From the NCBI GenBank assembly GCA_002378005.1, contig DFQY01000001.1:1-6097 (forward strand): a stretch of DNA of 6,097 nucleotides. Direction: 5' to 3'. Positions 1-4,560 of this stretch are shown here, in pieces. This DNA is from Flavobacteriales bacterium UBA3477 (GTDB lineage: Bacteria > Bacteroidota > Bacteroidia > Flavobacteriales > Schleiferiaceae). Both the position numbers and the translations under genes were made by a program. The notes below the pieces were generated by a model that made no database searches, was not told where the DNA came from, and saw only the letters and a list, made by a program, of their open reading frames with translations. The stretch's first letter is position 1. Each line of letters opens with the position of its first letter.

Positions 1-24
1 TTTTTAATGCCTAAAATTTTTGCC

Positions 25-1068
25 TTAGTGCTGAATGATGATCTTCTCCATCCGGTCGCCGACTAACATATAGTAGGTAGCGGCAGGAAGGTGGTCTACC
101 GGAATCCTATTCTCCCCGGCCTGAAGGGTGCCTTCATCAACTAGGTGTTTGCCTAGGGTGAAGATTTGAAAATCGTTGGCCTCAGTTACTGTAACATTCA
201 AAAACGAATCGGCCGGATTAGGTCCAATTTTTACTTGAATTGGCCCGGGCTCCTGAACAGCCATATAAGGGTTCCAAGCAACGTGCGTCGAATCGCCGTA
301 GATGTAATGCACAAGCTCCGGATGATCGATAAACGGATTGCGATTGCCCTGCATGTTGTGGATCACGTTATTGCGGTTCAACTCAAAACTGTCCACAGGA
401 TCTACCCAGTGCCAAGCAATCAAAGTGCTCAACACCGCGAAGGTGGTACCGCCAGAGTTTAAGCTCTCGCGCACGACTAAATCTGGTTCGCCACCTGCGC
501 CTTCGTAGCGCAAATCCATGTAGAGAATGATACGGGCCAAATCGCCTTTAACCTTGTCGCGTGGTTCGAAAAGCTTTGCTGAACCATTTACGCGGTTGCC
601 CGTTGCTGAGCCGTTGTAGTTCACTGCCGAACCGCTAGAACCAAGGTCGTCGTATTCATGATTTGAACGCAGTGAGTTCAATCCACCGTCGGCAGGCTTG
701 AGGTTGTGGACGTCTGTGCCGACACCTGCGCTGGTGTTAAATCCACCCAAGCTTTGTGGCCAAACATGCTCACGGTTCCACCCCTGTCCGTTGTTGTATT
801 CTTGCGGTCCATTGACGGATACGCCGGCATAAATTAGGCAGACGTTGTCCGTATTTGTTGTGTCCTTATCACTGACTTTGAGCACGTCCCAAGTATCGGT
901 GTTGCTCGAAGAATATTGCAATCTTGTGTGAACCTTGATGATATCATACAAGGCTTCGCGAAGGTCTTCGCCGTCCTCATTGTAAGCATCTTGATAATAC
1001 GGCAAGGGTTGGGCTTGTAAGGCGTTGAAGGCCAAAAACAATCCCATGGAACAGAATAGCTTGTTCAT
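25..1068 (-). CDS. Secreted endonuclease I family nuclease with T9SS type A sorting tail
   Basis: A 347-residue protein, probably an extracellular non-specific DNase/RNase of the endonuclease I (EndA/NucM/Vvn, beta-beta-alpha metal) family. Residues 1-19 look like a Sec signal peptide (KLF, then a hydrophobic stretch, then LQA) with likely cleavage before Gln20. The catalytic region is clear: NREHVWP at 98-104 holds the expected general base His101 beside Glu100, and Asn131 in GLNSLRSN (129-136) fits the metal-ligand Asn of the family. NPFIDHPE at 244-251 is typical of Bacteroidota members. The last ~70 residues, from IGPNP (281-285) to a basic-hydrophobic KIIIQH end, match a T9SS type A sorting domain, so the enzyme should cross the outer membrane and be released or anchored. 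Likely roles are nutrient DNA scavenging or biofilm DNA breakdown (inference). It appears to be its own transcription unit, with no Shine-Dalgarno before the ATG and no clear hairpin terminator in the 24 bases after the stop. Confidence 0.93.
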   Translation of the reverse strand: MNKLFCSMGLFLAFNALQAQPLPYYQDAYNEDGEDLREALYDIIKVHTRLQYSSSNTDTWDVLKVSDKDTTNTDNVCLIYAGVSVNGPQEYNNGQGWNREHVWPQSLGGFNTSAGVGTDVHNLKPADGGLNSLRSNHEYDDLGSSGSAVNYNGSATGNRVNGSAKLFEPRDKVKGDLARIILYMDLRYEGAGGEPDLVVRESLNSGGTTFAVLSTLIAWHWVDPVDSFELNRNNVIHNMQGNRNPFIDHPELVHYIYGDSTHVAWNPYMAVQEPGPIQVKIGPNPADSFLNVTVTEANDFQIFTLGKHLVDEGTLQAGENRIPVDHLPAATYYMLVGDRMEKIIIQH

Positions 1069-1084
1069 ATCTCGGGGTTTTCCA

Positions 1085-1092
1085 CAAAGATG
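1085..1092 (-). promoter_or_regulatory. Candidate -7 box for the endonuclease gene
   Basis: Read on the minus strand this is CATCTTTG, matching five of the six fixed positions of the Bacteroidota -7 element TAnnTTTG. It lies 16 bases before the nuclease ATG, which would give a very short leader. No TTG -33 element is found at the usual 19-21 base distance; that place is a T-run inside the 14-bp tandem repeat. The call is weak and rests on one short match. Confidence 0.22.
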
Positions 1093-1094
1093 CG

Positions 1095-1122
1095 AAAAAT
1101 TGGGCCTTAAAAATTCGGCCTT
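1095..1122. repeat. 14-bp tandem repeat, two copies
   Basis: Two adjacent 14-base units, AAAAATTGGGCCTT (1095-1108) and AAAAATTCGGCCTT (1109-1122), differ at one base. They lie just upstream of the nuclease gene and overlap the last codons and stop of the small hydrophobic open frame. On the minus strand each unit carries a GGCC followed by AATTTTT. Replication slippage is the simplest origin. A paired regulator site or promoter spacer is possible but not supported by anything further. Confidence 0.75.
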
Positions 1123-1286
1123 GATTTTAAAGCCTGCTTAACCAATAGGTACAACGCAAGCCATAAAGTGCCTCCTGGCAGCAACCAGATCAGCGATATC
1201 GTTAGAAGGAGTTTTGGCGAAGTCTCTATACCACGTTTTGAAAGAATTGCTTTCACTTTCATACAGGAAAAGTACCCTGCGAACAT
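1107..1286 (-). CDS. Possible small single-helix membrane protein (hypothetical)
   Basis: An open frame of 59 residues from ATG at 1286, or 51 residues from a second ATG at 1262, ending in TAA at 1107-1109. I do not recognise the family. From the second start, the protein has a basic N-terminus (MKVKAILSKRG), a ~24-residue hydrophobic segment containing SLIWLLPGGTLWLALYLLV at about residues 23-41, and a basic tail (KQALKSRPNF). This is a plausible one-pass topology, or a tight hairpin broken at PGG. It sits 69 bases after the sulfotransferase stop, in the same frame and strand, and 38 bases before the nuclease start, so it could be the last gene of a glpF-sulfotransferase transcript. No Shine-Dalgarno is seen, which is normal for Bacteroidota. 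Alternatives are a chance open frame or the decayed C-terminal part of a once longer gene. Confidence 0.35.
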   Translation of the reverse strand: MFAGYFSCMKVKAILSKRGIETSPKLLLTISLIWLLPGGTLWLALYLLVKQALKSRPNF

Positions 1287-1325
1287 GAAATCTTGGTTAG
1301 GGAATCGTTGTCTTTCAACTTCTTA

Positions 1326-1385
1326 CCAACGGTTCGTTGGGAAATTCGTAGGAAATTACGCCCAACGATCGACCGGGAAATTCGG
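1326..1385 (-). repeat. In-frame partial duplication of the sulfotransferase tail across its stop codon
   Basis: The protein ends PNFPVDRWA (1359-1385) followed by TAA at 1356-1358. Continuing in the same frame, 1326-1355 reads FPTNFPTNRW and then a second TAA at 1323-1325. The nucleotide segments starting GAATTTCCC recur at a 36-base offset, exactly 12 codons, and about two thirds of aligned bases match over 25. Within the second copy, the two FPTN units (1344-1355 and 1332-1343) differ at three bases, all at synonymous third positions. The same stretch contains a perfect inverted repeat, CCAACG-GTT-CGTTGG (1326-1340). Confidence 0.6.
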
Positions 1386-2201
1386 GTCAAGGGCTTGTAA
1401 TGCGGGGCCTACATGCGCCCAATCTTTTTTGAATCGAGCCAAGATACTTTGATCCGAAGCATCGTCTTGAACTCGGCCACCGCTGTTGATCTTCATGTAG
1501 AGCGGCAACAGCGCTTTTTGCAATGCATGCGGAATTAGCGGTTGAAGTTTGAGGCCCAATTGGTGTAAAGCCCCACTCTTGATCGCCACACTTTCGTTGC
1601 GGTGTTCGAAATCGAACCCGTCGTAAAAACTTGGATCAACGCCAACGTATTCCGCAATCTCCTTCATCACCGCTTCTTTACGCGACATAAAATCCTCAAA
1701 AGCCCAGAAACGCACGTGCCCCTCAGGCATCGCATCCATCCAAGCCTTCAGGTGCTTGGCATAATCTACGTGATCTGTTATTTGTGGTCGCTGAATGTAT
1801 TCCTCTAAGGGCATGTCTATGCGCTTGGTGCGATAGCGCTCCATCTTGTAATGGCTGTACATCTGCTTCGACGGTTCGCGGAACAAAAAGATCATTTTGG
1901 GCGCCTTGGACCATGAGGAAAAGTGATCGCGCGCTGTTTTTTCGTAGAGGTAGTGGGCGGTAGCCTCGAATCGGGCCGTAGCACTTTCACCACCTTTGAA
2001 AAAAGCTTCATAGGCATCCAATTCATGCTCGTGCGCATTGGCCGATGCGTTAAATCTGTTCACCTTATCCGCGAAAAAGAACGTCTCCTTCTTGGGACTG
2101 CCATAAACTTCGGGATGGGCTGCAAGCCAAAAGTATAGACTGCTGGTCCCGCACTTTGGGGCACCGCCGATAATGACATTTGGAAGGAGTGCTTCGTTCA
2201 T
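1356..2201 (-). CDS. PAPS-dependent sulfotransferase domain protein
   Basis: A 281-residue cytoplasmic protein of the sulfotransferase superfamily, expected to move a sulfuryl group from PAPS to a hydroxyl or amine acceptor. The 5'-phosphosulfate loop is GGAPKCGTSSLY (12-23) with the catalytic Lys16. It is followed by a KKETFFF stretch (37-43) like the KE-x-HFF segment of heparan-sulfate-type sulfotransferases. The 3'-phosphate site is FLFREPSKQMYSHYK (105-119), with Arg108 and Ser116 as expected ligands. The C-terminus (LDPNFPVDRW) is typical for the fold, and the length is normal for a single-domain bacterial member. The start at 2201 places the PSB loop at the usual distance from the N-terminus. 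It begins 25 bases after the glpF stop on the same strand, so co-transcription is likely. The acceptor is unknown: a surface glycan, lipid or small molecule are all possible, and being next to glycerol genes does not prove a glycerol-based acceptor. Its frame continues oddly beyond the stop. Confidence 0.9.
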   Translation of the reverse strand: MNEALLPNVIIGGAPKCGTSSLYFWLAAHPEVYGSPKKETFFFADKVNRFNASANAHEHELDAYEAFFKGGESATARFEATAHYLYEKTARDHFSSWSKAPKMIFLFREPSKQMYSHYKMERYRTKRIDMPLEEYIQRPQITDHVDYAKHLKAWMDAMPEGHVRFWAFEDFMSRKEAVMKEIAEYVGVDPSFYDGFDFEHRNESVAIKSGALHQLGLKLQPLIPHALQKALLPLYMKINSGGRVQDDASDQSILARFKKDWAHVGPALQALDPNFPVDRWA

Positions 2202-2226
2202 GCCCGCAAGATAGTAAGATTCGGTG

Positions 2227-2973
2227 CTAGACTGTGGTCAAGAGCAACTCTTTGATCCACCAAGCAAGGGCGCCACCAACGAGGGGGGCTATAACAGGAA
2301 TCCAAGCATAGTCCCAACCGGAATCGATTTTGTTTTTAATCGGTAATAATTGGTGCATGATGCGAGGTCCCAAATCACGTGCCGGGTTGATCGCATATCC
2401 GGTTGTACCGCCTAATCCTAGGCCTATGACCCAAACCAACAAGGCCACTGGCAACGCCCCAACACTTCCTAATCCTATGGGTGTTTGACTTTCGCCTTCC
2501 AAGGTTCCGCCGACAAAATAGAAGACTACAAAAACCAGAACGAAGGCACCGAGCACCTCACCGAAGAAGTTGTTCCAAGTGCTTTTAATAGCAGGCGCAG
2601 TACAGAAAGAGCCACGAATGGCCCCGCCGTCTTCCGTAATGTCGTAGTGCGGCTTGTAGAACATGTAATTCATAGTGGTCCCGGCGGCTGCACCTAGAAG
2701 CTGGGCCCCGAAATACATCCACATCGTCGCCGTATCCACCGCGCCGTCCATCCACAGCCCAAGGGTTACGGCAGGGTTCAAATGCGCCCCGCTATACGGA
2801 CCTGCAACGACCACCCCTACGAAGACCGCCAGACCCCATGCGGTGGTGATCATTACCCACGAGCCAGGATCGCCCTGAGCTTTGGTGTTTTTTAATACAA
2901 CATTGGCGACAACGCCGTTTCCGATAAACAGCAATAAGAAAGTTCCGACGAACTCGGCCCAAAATGGTGACAT
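2227..2973 (-). CDS. glpF: Glycerol uptake facilitator (aquaglyceroporin, MIP family)
   Basis: A 248-residue inner-membrane channel with the duplicated MIP fold. The two pore half-helices are GAHLNPAVT (62-70) and GYAINPARD (192-200). Features that separate glycerol channels from water channels are present: Asp200 and Arg204 after the second NPA (NPARDLGPR), and Pro226 followed by a non-aromatic residue in the last helix. Aligned by eye with E. coli GlpF (Trp48, Gly191, Phe200, Arg206), the selectivity filter is Trp46, Gly184, Tyr193 and Arg199, so only Phe to Tyr has changed. The protein lets glycerol enter by facilitated diffusion, to be trapped by the adjacent glycerol kinase. It is transcribed divergently from glpK across 90 bp and is followed 25 bp later by the sulfotransferase gene. 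The start at 2973 is supported by the MSPFWAEFVGTFLLLF opening, which begins directly at the first helix as in homologues. Confidence 0.95.
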   Translation of the reverse strand: MSPFWAEFVGTFLLLFIGNGVVANVVLKNTKAQGDPGSWVMITTAWGLAVFVGVVVAGPYSGAHLNPAVTLGLWMDGAVDTATMWMYFGAQLLGAAAGTTMNYMFYKPHYDITEDGGAIRGSFCTAPAIKSTWNNFFGEVLGAFVLVFVVFYFVGGTLEGESQTPIGLGSVGALPVALLVWVIGLGLGGTTGYAINPARDLGPRIMHQLLPIKNKIDSGWDYAWIPVIAPLVGGALAWWIKELLLTTV

Positions 2974-3063
2974 ACGCGTGGTTTTGTTCTGAACTACTAA
3001 GATGCAAAAATTGGTAGACTCCGAGAATTTTACTTAATTATCTATTCGTTAAACTCGCAGCAT
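2974..3063. promoter_or_regulatory. Divergent glpF/glpK control region
   Basis: This 90-bp AT-rich gap separates the two start codons, so both promoters must lie here or inside the genes. For glpF, the minus strand has AATTTTTG at 3005-3012, five of six matches to the Bacteroidota -7 element TAnnTTTG, about 31 bases before the ATG but with no TTG at the right -33 distance. For glpK there is a TTG at 3011-3013 followed 17 bases later by TACTTAAT, a poor -7 match. No Shine-Dalgarno precedes either gene, and I see no convincing long inverted repeat that could be an operator. That a shared promoter region exists is well supported by layout; the exact boxes are not. Confidence 0.5.
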
Positions 3064-4560
3064 ATGAAACCGTATTTGTTGGCCATAGATGCCGGAACAA
3101 CTTCCTCCAGGGCTATTGTTTTTGATGGGGATACTAAGAAAATTGGTCTGGGCCAATTCGAATTCACCCAACACTTCCCGCAACCTTCATGGGTGGAGCA
3201 TGATGCCAACGAGATTTGGACCTCCCAATTGCGCGCCATCAAAGAGGCACTGAAGCAGGCCAAGGCCAAGCCGCATGAAATCAGCGCACTCGGAATCACC
3301 AACCAGCGCGAGACCACCATCATTTGGGATGCCGCAACGGGCGAGCCCATCCATCACGCGATAGTTTGGCAAGACCGCCGTACTTCCGATTATTGCGAGG
3401 GCCTCAAAGCCCAGCACGGTCCCTCCATCACTGCGAAAACTGGACTGATCACTGATGCCTATTTCAGTGGTAGTAAGATTCGTTGGATGCTGAACAAGGT
3501 GCCCGGGGCGAGGGAACGTGCCGAGCGTGGAGAACTAAGATTTGGCACCGTAGATTCTTGGATTATTTGGAACTTGACCGAAGGCGCTTCGCACATTACC
3601 GATGCCTCGAACGCGAGCCGAACCCTTTTGTATAATATTCATGACGGTCAGTGGGACGCTGACCTTTGTGCCTTGCTCGAGGTTCCCATGTCCTTACTGC
3701 CTACAGTAGTGGACAGCAGCGGACAACTCGCCCAAACCTCTGAAAAAATCTTTGGCGCTAGTGTGCCCATTGCGGGCATCGCCGGAGACCAACAAAGTGC
3801 ACTTTTTGGCCAATTATGTTTCGAACCGGGCGAGGCAAAGAATACCTACGGCACAGGCTGTTTCGCCGTAACCAATACCGGCAAGACCATCGTCAATAGC
3901 ACGAATCAAATGCTTAGTACCGTCGCCTGGCAATTGGACGGCAAACTGACTTACGCCCTCGAAGGGTCGGTCTACATCGCAGGTGCCTTGGTGCAATGGC
4001 TACGTGACGGACTGAAAATCATTGAGAACAGCAGCGATATAGAAGCCCTGGCATTGAAGGAAGGCCACAATGGCGGCATTACCATTGTCCCTGCCTTAAG
4101 CGGTTTGGGAGCGCCGCATTGGGATGCCTATGCCCGCGGGGCCATCATGGGCATCACCCGCGGCACCAACGACAGCCACATCGCCTACGCGGCGCTCGAA
4201 GCCATCGCCCTAAGCACGGCGGATGTTTTGGAAGCCATGGCCAAGGACCTTGGACAAGAACTTAAAGCCATCAAAGTGGACGGCGGGGCCAGTGCCAACG
4301 ATACCATGATGCAATTACAGGCCAATATTTTAGGCTGTCCGGTCATTCGCCCGGCGGAAACCGAGAGCACAGCTCTAGGAGCAGCCTTACTCGCAGGACT
4401 TGGCATAGGATATTGGTCTTCTTTGGAGGATCTCAAGCCTTTGCTCAATGTCGACGAAAACTTCGATCCAAAACCCATGGACCAAGAATTGTTGCGCGAT
4501 CAATGGCAACGGGCAGTAGCAGCAAGCAAAGGTTGGATCAAAGCAGGGGCGGATGAATAG
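3064..4560 (+). CDS. glpK: Glycerol kinase
   Basis: A 498-residue cytoplasmic FGGY-family kinase that phosphorylates glycerol with ATP to sn-glycerol-3-phosphate, close to the usual 495-505 residues. The N-terminal ATPase motif is DAGTTSSR (9-16). Glycerol ligands known from E. coli GlpK are all found: Arg82 and Glu83 (TNQRETT), Trp102, Tyr133 (DAYFSGSK), Asp242 and Gln243 (GDQQ), and Phe267 (TYGTGCF). The second-domain nucleotide segments include GLGAPHWD (347-354) and VDGGASAN (405-412). Two known control sites look absent. The GGTR loop that binds fructose-1,6-bisphosphate in E. coli is not present, and the position of the HPr-phosphorylated His of enterococcal GlpK (HFYG) is Lys228 (KIFG). 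The gene is first in a glpK-glpD pair, its last 8 bases overlapping glpD, and is divergent from glpF. Confidence 0.97.
   Translation: MKPYLLAIDAGTTSSRAIVFDGDTKKIGLGQFEFTQHFPQPSWVEHDANEIWTSQLRAIKEALKQAKAKPHEISALGITNQRETTIIWDAATGEPIHHAIVWQDRRTSDYCEGLKAQHGPSITAKTGLITDAYFSGSKIRWMLNKVPGARERAERGELRFGTVDSWIIWNLTEGASHITDASNASRTLLYNIHDGQWDADLCALLEVPMSLLPTVVDSSGQLAQTSEKIFGASVPIAGIAGDQQSALFGQLCFEPGEAKNTYGTGCFAVTNTGKTIVNSTNQMLSTVAWQLDGKLTYALEGSVYIAGALVQWLRDGLKIIENSSDIEALALKEGHNGGITIVPALSGLGAPHWDAYARGAIMGITRGTNDSHIAYAALEAIALSTADVLEAMAKDLGQELKAIKVDGGASANDTMMQLQANILGCPVIRPAETESTALGAALLAGLGIGYWSSLEDLKPLLNVDENFDPKPMDQELLRDQWQRAVAASKGWIKAGADE

Noticed and set aside
1..24. Terminator after the nuclease gene
   Set aside because: The AAAATTTT core is flanked by GCC on both sides as a direct, not inverted, repeat, so no GC stem forms. 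The window edge prevents a full look.
166..462. 98-codon plus-strand open frame inside the nuclease gene
   Set aside because: It lies fully antisense to a protein with signal peptide, catalytic motif and sorting tail, and its translation lacks recognisable features.
1326..1340. Perfect inverted repeat CCAACG-GTT-CGTTGG as a terminator of the sulfotransferase transcript
   Set aside because: The stem is only 6 bp and no T-run follows on the minus strand (TAAGAAGTTG comes next). The symmetry is explained by the duplicated P-T-N-R-W codons.
1069..1355. Mobile-element remnant or attachment site between nuclease and sulfotransferase genes
   Set aside because: No transposase fragment, terminal inverted repeats or tRNA end is visible. 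The local repeats are short and explained by tandem duplication.
1168..1452. 94-codon open frame on the plus strand
   Set aside because: It overlaps the sulfotransferase 3' end antisense, has no recognisable domain or hydrophobic pattern, and competes with a better-supported minus-strand reading.
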